A stretch of DNA of 6,661 nt from an uncultured Clostridia bacterium (GTDB lineage: Bacteria; Bacillota; Clostridia; TANB77; CAG-508), in NCBI GenBank assembly GCA_944388645.1, contig CALXJO010000056.1, positions 1-6,661 on the forward strand, written 5' to 3'. Below are positions 1 to 5,740 of the stretch, in pieces. The translations under genes and the position numbers were made by a program. Each line of letters starts with the position of its first letter. Position 1 is the stretch's first letter. The notes beneath the pieces were generated by a model. The model was given only the letters and a program-made list of their open reading frames with translations, ran no database searches and was not told where the DNA came from.

Positions 1-1404
1 TCAGGAGGACAAAGAACGAAAATTGCATTTTTAAAATTGCTACTTAGTAAGCCTGATATATTACTATTAGATGAACCAACAAACCATTTAGATATAGTTG
101 CAATAGAATGGCTAGAAGAATATCTAAAAAACTACAATAAGGCTGTAGTAATAGTTTCACATGATAGAATGTTTTTAGACAGAATTGTAAATAAAGTATA
201 TGAAATAGAATATGCTTCAATTACAGAATATAGTGGAAATTACAGTTCTTTTGAAGTGCAAAAAAGACAAAATTATGAAAAACAACTAAAAGATTATGAA
301 TATCAACAAGCAGAAATAAAAAGACTAAAAGCAATTGCAGATAGATTTAGGTATAAACCAACAAAAGCAAAAATGGCATTATCAAAATTAAAGCAAATAG
401 AAAGAATGACAATAATAGAAGAACCAAGTAGATATGATTTAAAATCCTTTAATGCAAATTTTAACATAGAAGTAGAGAGTGGAAAAACTGTTTTAACAGT
501 TAAAGACTTACAAATAGGATATGACAAGCCACTTGCCAAACTTTCTTTTAATCTTTACAGAGGCCAAAAACTAGGAATAATTGGAGAAAACGGAATAGGA
601 AAATCTACTTTATTAAAAACTATTGATGGGAAAATACCAAAGATAGATGGTGAATTTAGCTTAGGATTTAATGTAAAATTAGGCTATTTTGACCAACAAA
701 TGGAATTTGAGAATCCAGAAGATACAGTATTTGATGAATTTTACAAAAAGTTTCCAAACCTTACAACAACGCAAATAAGAACAATCTTAGGTTCATTTTT
801 GTTTACAGGAGAAGATGTTTTTAAGAAAATAAATATGCTATCTGGAGGAGAAAAAGGAAGATTACAATTATGCGAAATATTTAAAAAAGGTCCTAACTTG
901 TTATTACTAGATGAGCCAACAAATCATATGGACATAGTAGGAAAAGAAACTCTAGAAAATATGCTAAAAGAATATAAAGGAACAATTATATTTGTTTCAC
1001 ATGATAGATATTTTGTAAATAAAATAGCAGATTGCATTTTAGAATTTGAAAAAGGAAAAGTAACCTTTTTTGATGGAAATTATGAAGACTATATGCAGAC
1101 AAAAACATCAAAAGATAATCAAGAAACAAGTAATATTCCAAAGGAAGTTAAACAAGAAAAAAAGACAAATAACGATTATTTCATAAATAAAGAAAACAAT
1201 AAAACAAAAGCCAAAATCAATAAATTAGAAAAAGAAATAGCGGAAAAAGAAAACAAAGTAAAAGACCTTCAAAAAGAAATGCTAAAAGAAGAATATAGCA
1301 CAGACTATGTTAAATTAAAAGAAATACAAGACGAAATTCAGCAACTAAATCAAGAAATAGAAGAAAAAATGGCAGAGTGGATGTTTTTGGGGACACTTCT
1401 CTAA
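1..1404 (+). CDS. ABC-F family ATPase (YdiF/Uup-like), 5'-truncated by window edge
   Basis: The reading frame is open from base 1, so the true start lies upstream; 467 codons are visible. ABC-F proteins are soluble tandem ATPases that act on the ribosome (translation factors or antibiotic protection) and have no transporter domain. The visible part begins inside the first nucleotide-binding domain at its SGGQ signature (codons 1-4), followed by Walker B LLLLDEPTNHLD (about codons 20-31) and the VSHD switch histidine. A charged inter-domain linker with the arm-like KPTKAKMALSKLKQIERM stretch follows. The second domain has Walker A GENGIGKST (nt 583-609), signature LSGGEKG (from nt 838) and Walker B LLLLDEPTNHMD (nt 898-933). 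The C-terminal part (nt about 1200-1380) is a Lys/Glu-rich coiled coil typical of the Uup/YdiF C-terminal domain. The final seven residues, MFLGTLL, and the stop are encoded by the 36-bp repeat, so the native C-terminus looks replaced. The family is certain; the subfamily and any resistance role are not. Confidence 0.95.
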   Translation, partial: SGGQRTKIAFLKLLLSKPDILLLDEPTNHLDIVAIEWLEEYLKNYNKAVVIVSHDRMFLDRIVNKVYEIEYASITEYSGNYSSFEVQKRQNYEKQLKDYEYQQAEIKRLKAIADRFRYKPTKAKMALSKLKQIERMTIIEEPSRYDLKSFNANFNIEVESGKTVLTVKDLQIGYDKPLAKLSFNLYRGQKLGIIGENGIGKSTLLKTIDGKIPKIDGEFSLGFNVKLGYFDQQMEFENPEDTVFDEFYKKFPNLTTTQIRTILGSFLFTGEDVFKKINMLSGGEKGRLQLCEIFKKGPNLLLLDEPTNHMDIVGKETLENMLKEYKGTIIFVSHDRYFVNKIADCILEFEKGKVTFFDGNYEDYMQTKTSKDNQETSNIPKEVKQEKKTNNDYFINKENNKTKAKINKLEKEIAEKENKVKDLQKEMLKEEYSTDYVKLKEIQDEIQQLNQEIEEKMAEWMFLGTLL

Positions 1405-1480
1405 AACACCTAAAAGATGTTTTTGGGGACAGGTCTCTAAAACATCAAAAAGATGTATTTAGGGACACACTTTTTTAGGC
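1380..1480. repeat. Tandem 36-bp repeat, 2 full copies plus 1 diverged partial copy
   Basis: Three units start at 1380, 1416 and 1452, exactly 36 bp apart. The core is GATGTTTTTGGGGACA, then CTTCTC or GGTCTC, then TAAAACA. The third unit is diverged (GATGTATTTAGGGACACAC) and lacks the 3' half. Each full unit is imperfectly palindromic. In the second, GATGTTTT (1416-1423) pairs with AAAACATC (1439-1446), and inside it GGGG can pair with TCTC using wobbles, giving a hairpin. The GGGGACA core resembles dispersed GGGGACAG-type repeats found in many bacterial genomes, some of them linked to REP-associated Y1 transposases; that link is from memory and is inference here. No transposase is present. 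The array overlaps the last 25 bases of the ABC-F gene and fills much of the gap to the next gene. Confidence 0.8.
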
Positions 1481-1491
1481 GAAAATTTGAT

Positions 1492-1518
1492 TTGCGTCTT
1501 ACATAAAAATAGTATAAA
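1492..1518 (+). promoter_or_regulatory. Weak candidate promoter for the kinase gene
   Basis: TTGCGT (1492-1497) and TATAAA (1513-1518) are separated by 15 bp, shorter than the ideal 17. An alternative -35, TTGATT (1487-1492), gives 20 bp. If transcription starts just after 1520, translation cannot begin at the TTG at 1487, which fits the internal start chosen for the gene. The region is very A/T-rich, so a chance match is likely; read-through from the ABC-F gene is the alternative. Confidence 0.25.
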
Positions 1519-1530
1519 TTATTATTTAAA

Positions 1531-1546
1531 GAAGGTGATTAAAATT
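1531..1546 (+). promoter_or_regulatory. Ribosome binding site and ambiguous start of the kinase gene (GTG 1535 or ATT 1544)
   Basis: GAAGGTG (1531-1537) is the only good Shine-Dalgarno match ahead of the conserved protein. At normal spacing (six bases) it points to an in-frame ATT at 1544. The in-frame GTG at 1535 lies inside the Shine-Dalgarno sequence and has only an A-rich AAGAAG directly before it. No in-frame ATG lies nearby. Either a rare ATT start is used, or GTG is used with a weak site. Confidence 0.5.
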
Positions 1547-2527
1547 AGTCAAGATTTTATAGAATTTATTTTAAAACAGTACAATTTAGACAAACTATTA
1601 CAAGAACCAAAAAAGCTAGCAGGAGGTTTAACTAACCAAAGTTATAAAATTGTAGCAAAACGAGGAGCTTTTGTTGTAAAAATATTAAATAATGCAAATA
1701 AAAATAAATTAAACGAGATAGAATTTACTGAAAAAATAAATGAATTAGCTTATAAAAATGGAATAAAATCTCTTCCTGCAATAAAGCTAAATAATACTTT
1801 TATACAACAATATGAAGATGTACACTTTATTATTTATCCATATTTTGATGGAATGGTAATTTTAAGCAAAGAAATAGATTTAGATAAATGTGGCAGGCTT
1901 GCACGAGAGCTTGCAAAAATACATAGCTTAGATACTAGCAAAATAGAAATTCCAAACACAAAACAAATATATGATGATAAAATTGATTTTAAGTTTTATT
2001 ATGATAAAACAAAAGATATAGATGAAGAGTGGGCTAATGCTTTTAAAGATAAATATAAAATAATATCAAACATTTATGAAAAATCTTATGATGCTTATAA
2101 AAAATTATCTAGTCAAAAAACATTTACACATAAAGATTTAAATAGATTAAATGTATTATGGAAAGACAATGATTTTGTAATAATAGATTGGGAAAATGCT
2201 ACATTTAGTAATCCTAGTATAGACTTTTTTAGTACAGCTTGGTTTTTAACAGATGACGTAAAAGAAGATAAATATAAGGTATTTGCTAGAGAATATTTTA
2301 AAACTTTTAAGTTTAAAGATTCAGTACAAACAGCAGTATATGGAGGAATGATTGACGAAGTTATATGGCTTGAATTCAATTTAAAAAGGAGCCTTGGTAT
2401 GATTTCTAAAGATAAACAAGAAATAGAGCTTGGTAAAACACAAATAATTACACCGATGACTGAAATAATTAATTATTATAGTAAAATAGATAAGATGATA
2501 GAAATATGTAATAATTTAATTAATTAA
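1535..2527 (+). CDS. APH/choline-kinase-fold phosphotransferase
   Basis: Predicted 330-aa cytoplasmic kinase of the aminoglycoside phosphotransferase / choline kinase (LicA) / CotS superfamily, which phosphorylates small molecules such as choline, thiamine, homoserine or sugars. Numbered from GTG 1535, the N-lobe has a Gly-rich loop LAGGLTNQSYKI (28-39) and an ATP-binding Lys in FVVKIL (K49). The hinge is IIYPYFDG. The catalytic loop is HKDLNRLN (199-206), with catalytic D201 and metal-binding N206. The DFG-equivalent is IIDWEN (D218), followed by the family-typical NPSIDFF. All core residues are present, so it should be active; length is normal for the family. An upstream TTG (1487) would add 16 residues that look like translated intergenic DNA, so it was not used; ATT 1544 would remove three. 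The substrate cannot be read from the sequence. Codon use is extremely A/T-rich, as in the flanking genes. It follows the repeat array and is probably expressed alone. Confidence 0.88.
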   Translation: MIKISQDFIEFILKQYNLDKLLQEPKKLAGGLTNQSYKIVAKRGAFVVKILNNANKNKLNEIEFTEKINELAYKNGIKSLPAIKLNNTFIQQYEDVHFIIYPYFDGMVILSKEIDLDKCGRLARELAKIHSLDTSKIEIPNTKQIYDDKIDFKFYYDKTKDIDEEWANAFKDKYKIISNIYEKSYDAYKKLSSQKTFTHKDLNRLNVLWKDNDFVIIDWENATFSNPSIDFFSTAWFLTDDVKEDKYKVFAREYFKTFKFKDSVQTAVYGGMIDEVIWLEFNLKRSLGMISKDKQEIELGKTQIITPMTEIINYYSKIDKMIEICNNLIN

Positions 2528-2531
2528 AATC

Positions 2532-2559
2532 TTGTATTATTCTTAATATATGATATAAT
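2532..2559 (+). promoter_or_regulatory. Strong sigma-A-type promoter with extended -10 for the 110-aa membrane protein
   Basis: TTGTAT (2532-2537), a 16-bp spacer, then a consensus TATAAT (2554-2559) preceded by TG one base upstream (TGATATAAT, 2551-2559), which is an extended -10. It sits five bases after the kinase stop codon. Transcription would start near 2566, giving a leader of about 40 bases carrying the GAGGAGG ribosome site. It would also make the upstream TTG at 2561 untranslatable. Confidence 0.75.
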
Positions 2560-2605
2560 TTTGCCAGAACAATCCAAAAGGAATAGCAGTGAGGAGGCTT
2601 TTACA

Positions 2606-2938
2606 ATGACTATTGCCAGTTATATTATTTTGGCAATAACTATCGGTTTGGCTAGTAGTTACATTATTTGGCTTCAAAGAAAATATTTTATAATGAAAAG
2701 GGAGTTGTTTAACGAGATAGAAAAAAATCGTAACTTGGAACTCTATATAACAGTAATAGATAAACCAATTATAGTTAATGAGGCAAAGTACTACATAATA
2801 AGAACTAGCAATGCATTCTTCTATGGAAATACATTATACCCAACATCAACAAAACATCCAGTTATTATAATTCGTGATGTACGGTCAAGTGAAGTAAAGA
2901 TTTTCTTTTATAATGGCAAAAAAGAAAAAACAGGATAG
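2606..2938 (+). CDS. Hypothetical single-pass membrane protein, 110 aa
   Basis: I do not recognise this family. The start is ATG 2606, because GAGGAGG (2591-2597) lies eight bases upstream; an in-frame TTG at 2561 would precede the ribosome site and was rejected. Residues 3-23 form one hydrophobic segment (MTIASYIILAITIGLASSYI) followed by positively charged QRK and KR residues, so the C-terminal domain is predicted to be cytoplasmic. Residues 30-44 are charged and helix-prone. Residues 47-103 alternate hydrophobic and polar residues in a beta-rich pattern (ELYITVIDKPIIV, KYYIIRTSNAFFYG, HPVIIIRDV, EVKIFFYNG), suggesting a small beta-sheet domain; the tail is GKKEKTG. There are no cysteines and no metal or catalytic motif. 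It has its own promoter and is followed by hairpins, so it is a single-gene unit. Local GC in its lines is about 27-32%, close to its flanks. It looks expressed; its function is unknown. Confidence 0.8.
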   Translation: MTIASYIILAITIGLASSYIIWLQRKYFIMKRELFNEIEKNRNLELYITVIDKPIIVNEAKYYIIRTSNAFFYGNTLYPTSTKHPVIIIRDVRSSEVKIFFYNGKKEKTG

Positions 2939-2956
2939 GTAACAAGCTTTCTATAT

Positions 2957-3026
2957 TAGCAAATGATTTTTTGCTAGTAACCGGTAAAATGACAAACTGA
3001 TAAAAGTTTTGCCATTTTACCGGTTT
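2957..3026. terminator. Two consecutive hairpins between convergent genes, likely terminator
   Basis: Hairpin 1: TAGCAAA (2957-2963), a six-base loop, TTTGCTA (2970-2976). Hairpin 2: AACCGGTAAAATGACAAAC (2979-2997) against GTTTTGCCATTTTACCGGTTT (3006-3026), with a 13-bp perfect outer stem and one mismatch further in. It is followed on the plus strand by TAAATTTT. It lies in the 126-bp gap between the plus-strand membrane protein gene and the minus-strand P-loop kinase gene, so it may end transcription from both sides. The U-tract is modest, so termination is probable but not certain. Nothing else is evident from 2939 to 3064. Confidence 0.65.
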
Positions 3027-3064
3027 AAATTTTCCCGAAAAAGACCGTCACAGATGGGCAAAAT

Positions 3065-3592
3065 TCAAACCTCAATTTCCTTATTAAACTGTTTCATAAA
3101 CCAATCATTTGTAGCTTTTCTACTTTTTAATATTAAAATATTATCCTTATTACTTTTATCTAAAATTTCTTTAACCTTCTTACCAGTTGTTTTATCCCAA
3201 TTGTATGCAAACTTTACAAATTTAAATTCAAGTTTTTCTTTGCAACCAGGAATTTCTGGTCTCTCTTTTCCTCTTAGTTTAAAGTATCTAGAAACTACAC
3301 CTTTAATTCTTGAAATAGTAGAAAATTGCAAAAAAATTACCAAATCTGAATTCTCGATTCTATTTGGTAGTGTTGATGTGTAAGTGCCTTCAATTACCCA
3401 TTTAGGCTCTATTATTTTACTTAATATAATTTCATCTCTTTCTTTTTTATCTCTTGGTTCCCAATTTGCAAAATGACATATTCCATCTAAGTGATAAATA
3501 GGTACATCTAGCACTTTACCAATGTTATTTGCCAAAGTGCTTTTACCAGTTCCAGGTCCACCAATAATAGAAACTTTTCTTAAAACATCCAT
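3065..3592 (-). CDS. FlaR-like small P-loop kinase (adenylate-kinase-like NTPase)
   Basis: 175-aa cytoplasmic protein resembling the group annotated as 'topology modulation protein FlaR' or AAA/adenylate-kinase-like P-loop proteins. These are probably small-molecule or nucleotide kinases; the DNA-topology name rests on little direct evidence. Visible features: a Walker A GGPGTGKST at residues 11-19 right after the first beta strand; PIYHLD (31-36), whose Asp is the usual early acidic residue; WVIEGTY (65-71), a family hallmark; and a SDLVIFLQF strand (82-90) ahead of an Arg/Lys-rich lid-like region (RIKGVVSRYFKLRGKERPE). Length is normal for the group. ATG 3592 is the start: AGGAGG (complement of 3603-3608) lies at a good distance with a consensus promoter just upstream. 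It is transcribed divergently from the hflKC operon and convergently with the 110-aa gene. The substrate is unknown. Confidence 0.88.
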   Translation of the reverse strand: MDVLRKVSIIGGPGTGKSTLANNIGKVLDVPIYHLDGICHFANWEPRDKKERDEIILSKIIEPKWVIEGTYTSTLPNRIENSDLVIFLQFSTISRIKGVVSRYFKLRGKERPEIPGCKEKLEFKFVKFAYNWDKTTGKKVKEILDKSNKDNILILKSRKATNDWFMKQFNKEIEV

Positions 3593-3616
3593 TACTTTTG
3601 TACCTCCTATATAATG

Positions 3617-3645
3617 ATTATATAGTAACTAACAAAATAATACAA
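3617..3645 (-). promoter_or_regulatory. Promoter for the minus-strand P-loop kinase
   Basis: On the minus strand, TTGTAT (3645-3640) and a consensus TATAAT (3622-3617) are separated by exactly 17 bp. The predicted start near 3610 leaves a leader of under 20 bases with the AGGAGG ribosome site almost at its 5' end. The -35 box lies nine bases from the -35 box of the divergent hflKC promoter. Confidence 0.75.
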
Positions 3646-3654
3646 TATATTTAT

Positions 3655-3683
3655 TTGATTATGCTATCAAAATGTGCTACAAT
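3655..3683 (+). promoter_or_regulatory. Promoter of the hflKC operon (extended -10)
   Basis: TTGATT (3655-3660), a 17-bp spacer, and TACAAT (3678-3683) with an extended -10 TG at 3675-3676. Transcription would begin near 3690, at the left arm of the leader hairpin. It is back-to-back with the minus-strand promoter, so one bound regulator or local supercoiling could affect both units; no clear operator palindrome is visible between the two -35 boxes. Confidence 0.72.
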
Positions 3684-3688
3684 ATTAT

Positions 3689-3723
3689 TTAATGGCAAAG
3701 AGCCATTAATAAAAAAAGGAGGT
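3689..3723 (+). promoter_or_regulatory. hflK leader: 5' hairpin followed by an orphan strong Shine-Dalgarno site
   Basis: TTAATGGC (3689-3696) and GCCATTAA (3702-3709) form a perfect 8-bp stem with loop AAAGA, at the predicted RNA 5' end. It is followed by an A-run and AAAGGAGG (3715-3722). This ribosome site is stronger than the one directly before hflK, yet no standard start codon is well spaced from it: a TTG at 3724 is too close, and the same frame has ATC at 3730. That frame closes at 3762 after about a dozen codons. It could be a leader peptide, an RNA-stabilising 5' structure, or the remnant of a displaced gene start. The A-run does not make a good terminator because it is A, not U, in the transcript. 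Confidence 0.5.
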
Positions 3724-3783
3724 TTGTTAATCAAAAAGTACGTGTCCGATTTCAACTGTTAGAAGCAAGAAAAGAGGAATACT

Positions 3784-4797
3784 ATGTTTGCTATTGCTTT
3801 AATTCTGATTCTGTTCCTTGTCTGCTCTACGGTATTTTGTGTACTGGAGGCAAAGTTTACAGAAGAAGGACTCGAAACAATCCGGAAGACAAAGAAAGGA
3901 GTATATGCTGTTCTTATTGTATCTACAGTCGTAGTAACTGCTATTAACTGTGTTTACACAACAGGTGAGCAGGAAGTAGCTTTTACTATGACATTTGGCA
4001 AGACTTCCATGGTTGAAGAACCAGGAATTCATTTTAAGCTTCCATATGTTACATCTGTTTACACAGAAAGCTCTACAACACAAGGGCTAGCAATAGGATA
4101 CAACCCTGACAACAACGAAAGTGAAGCTGAGGATAGTCTTATGATTACCTCTGATTTCAACTTCGTTAATGCGGACTTCTACATTGAGTACCGCATAACT
4201 GACCCTATTGCTTACAATTTTGGAAGCAATGACCCTGATGGAATACTTAAAAATATTTCCCAAGCAGCAATCCGAAATACAATTGGATTGTACGATGTTG
4301 ACAGCGTTCTGACAACCGGCAAGGGCGAAATTGAATCTGTTGTAAAGAGTGAGATTATCGCCCAGATGGAACAACATTCAACAGGCATAACCATTGTGAA
4401 TGTGTCCGTTCAGGATACTGAACCGCCAACTGCTGAAGTTTCCACTGCTTTTAATGCTGTGGAAAATGCAAAACAGCAGGCTGACGAGGCAGTAAACAAT
4501 GCCAAGCAGATTGAAAGCGAGCTGATTCCTGCAGCAGAAGCACAGGCAGACGCAATTCTTCAGGCTGCACAGGCAACAAAAACCGAAAAAATCAATCAGG
4601 CCACCCAGGAGGTTGCAGAGTTTAATGCACTCTATAACGAGTACATTAAAAATCCTGAAACTGTTAAGATGCAACTCTATTATGATGCTTTGGAAGATAT
4701 TTTGCCCAATATGGAAATTATTGTTGGCAATGACTCCAAAGTTATCTATGTAAACAACGGTGAACAGGTTGTTACACAACAATCTGCATCTAAGTAA
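3784..4797 (+). CDS. hflK: HflK-like SPFH-domain membrane protein
   Basis: 337-aa SPFH (stomatin/prohibitin/flotillin/HflK) protein. In E. coli, HflK and HflC form a membrane complex that encloses FtsH and modulates its proteolysis of membrane proteins. Two hydrophobic segments lie at the N-terminus (about 2-21 and 39-57), separated by a loop ending in RKTKKG; the charge pattern places that loop inside and the SPFH domain outside, as in known HflK. The SPFH domain starts at TGEQEVAFTMTFGK (60-73), with the family-typical EEPGIHFKLPYV (78-89) and NVSVQDTEPP (206-215). An Ala/Gln/Glu-rich helical coiled coil (about 216-285) follows, then a hydrophobic C-terminal strand (EIIVGNDSKVIYVNN). The start is ATG 3784 with AGAGG (3773-3777) six bases before it. 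It lacks the Gly-rich N-terminal region of proteobacterial HflK. hflC follows after 12 bases. GC is clearly higher than in the flanking genes. The family is secure; the HflK name rests partly on gene order. Confidence 0.88.
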   Translation: MFAIALILILFLVCSTVFCVLEAKFTEEGLETIRKTKKGVYAVLIVSTVVVTAINCVYTTGEQEVAFTMTFGKTSMVEEPGIHFKLPYVTSVYTESSTTQGLAIGYNPDNNESEAEDSLMITSDFNFVNADFYIEYRITDPIAYNFGSNDPDGILKNISQAAIRNTIGLYDVDSVLTTGKGEIESVVKSEIIAQMEQHSTGITIVNVSVQDTEPPTAEVSTAFNAVENAKQQADEAVNNAKQIESELIPAAEAQADAILQAAQATKTEKINQATQEVAEFNALYNEYIKNPETVKMQLYYDALEDILPNMEIIVGNDSKVIYVNNGEQVVTQQSASK

Positions 4798-4809
4798 AGG
4801 AGAAGAGGT

Positions 4810-5673
4810 ATGAAGACTGGTATTAAGGTAGCCGTCAGAATCTTGGCTATTGTGGCTATTCTTGTGGTTAGCAGTATGGTCTATGTTGTCAAGCCAAACG
4901 AAAGCGCATTGGTCAAACAATTCGGCAGGGTCGTGGCTGTTCATTCTGAACCTGGAATTTATTTCAAGATTCCTGTAATTCAGGATGTAAACCAGATTAA
5001 CACAGCAGAACGTCTGTATGATTTGGAGGCTTCTGATGTTATCACTTCTGATAAGAAGACCATGATAGCAGACTGCTTTGCAATCTGGAAAGTAGAAGAT
5101 CCTTTGAAGTTCTACCAGACACTTACATCTCCATCCATGGCAGAGAGCAGAATAGATGTTTCTGTTTACAATTCCATGAAGAATGTGATAAGCTCCACGC
5201 CACAGACGCAAGTTATTAGTGGCAAAGATGGAAGCTTGAGCATGTCCATCTTGGAAAGTATCGATGGCATGGATAATTATGGAATAACCGTAAGTGATGT
5301 GGAAATGAAACTATTGGACCTTCCGGAAGACAACAAGGACTCTGTTTATCAGAGAATGATTTCGGAAAGGAATGTAATTTCTGCCCAATACACTGCAGAA
5401 GGTAAGCAACAGGCAAAAGAAATTACCAACCAAGTTGACAGCACAGTAAGAGTTATGCTGTCTGAAGCACAGACCGAGGCAGCACAGCTGGAGGCCGAAG
5501 GTGATGCACAGTACTATGCAACACTTGCAGAGGCTTACAACAGCAGTGATGAAGCTCGTGCATTTTACCAGTTCATAATCGGACTGGATGCAGTTAAAAC
5601 CTCTTTGGAAAACGGAGGAACAATCGTTATAGACGAAAGTTCGCCACTTTATTCTGTAATACAGAATAGATAA
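4810..5673 (+). CDS. hflC: HflC-like SPFH-domain membrane protein
   Basis: 287-aa SPFH protein, the expected partner of the upstream HflK. It has a short basic N-terminus (MKTGIKVAVR), one membrane segment (about 9-27), and then the HflC-like start VVKPNESALVKQFGRV. EPGIYFKIPVIQDV (47-60) matches the HflC EPGLHFKIPFIE motif. DKKTMIADCFAIWKVEDPLKFYQ (81-103) and VEMKLLDLPEDNKDSVYQRMISER (164-187) correspond to the conserved HflC D-x-x-I-K-W region and the 'LP...vyeRM.aER' signature. A helical Ala/Gln/Glu-rich segment (about 188-245) with EAEGDAQ (228-234) and a C-terminal AFYQFIIGLDAVKTSL helix complete the family pattern. It is shorter than E. coli HflC (334 aa). AAAGGAG (4796-4802) overlaps the hflK stop and lies seven bases before ATG 4810, so the two are translated from one message. 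A strong terminator follows. CAG, AAG and GCA codons are common, unlike the flanks. Confidence 0.93.
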   Translation: MKTGIKVAVRILAIVAILVVSSMVYVVKPNESALVKQFGRVVAVHSEPGIYFKIPVIQDVNQINTAERLYDLEASDVITSDKKTMIADCFAIWKVEDPLKFYQTLTSPSMAESRIDVSVYNSMKNVISSTPQTQVISGKDGSLSMSILESIDGMDNYGITVSDVEMKLLDLPEDNKDSVYQRMISERNVISAQYTAEGKQQAKEITNQVDSTVRVMLSEAQTEAAQLEAEGDAQYYATLAEAYNSSDEARAFYQFIIGLDAVKTSLENGGTIVIDESSPLYSVIQNR

Positions 5674-5682
5674 TCTTTAAGT

Positions 5683-5726
5683 CCCAGGTGGGTGATGCAA
5701 AAAAGCATCGCCCACTTGGGTTTTAT
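5683..5726 (+). terminator. Rho-independent terminator of hflKC
   Basis: CCCAGGTGGGTGATGC (5683-5698), a six-A loop, and GCATCGCCCACTTGGG (5705-5720) form an uninterrupted 16-bp RNA stem with two G-U wobbles, followed by TTTTATATTT. It begins nine bases after the hflC stop. The high GC of the stem contrasts sharply with the surrounding A/T-rich DNA. Confidence 0.95.
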
Positions 5727-5740
5727 ATTTACTAAAATCA

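Noticed and set aside
1..1404. ABC-F gene as a truncated pseudogene
   Set aside because: The missing start is due to the window edge; the rest of both nucleotide-binding domains is intact, and only the last few residues look altered.
1380..1480. 36-bp periodic repeat as a CRISPR array
   Set aside because: Units are contiguous, with no unique spacers between them, and no cas gene is present.
1487..1534. TTG at 1487 as the kinase start
   Set aside because: The extra 16 residues do not look like family sequence, there is no good ribosome site before it, and GAAGGTG lies downstream.
2561..2605. TTG at 2561 as the start of the 110-aa protein
   Set aside because: It lies at or before the predicted transcription start and upstream of the GAGGAGG site that serves ATG 2606.
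3009..3383. Plus-strand 124-aa open frame
   Set aside because: It is antisense to the FlaR-like kinase gene, has no ribosome site, and starts inside the terminator hairpin.
4378..5211. Minus-strand 277-aa open frame opposite hflK-hflC
   Set aside because: Its translation is rich in Cys, His and Asn with no domain pattern, it has no promoter or ribosome site, and it mirrors two well-supported genes; it is a by-product of their codon use.
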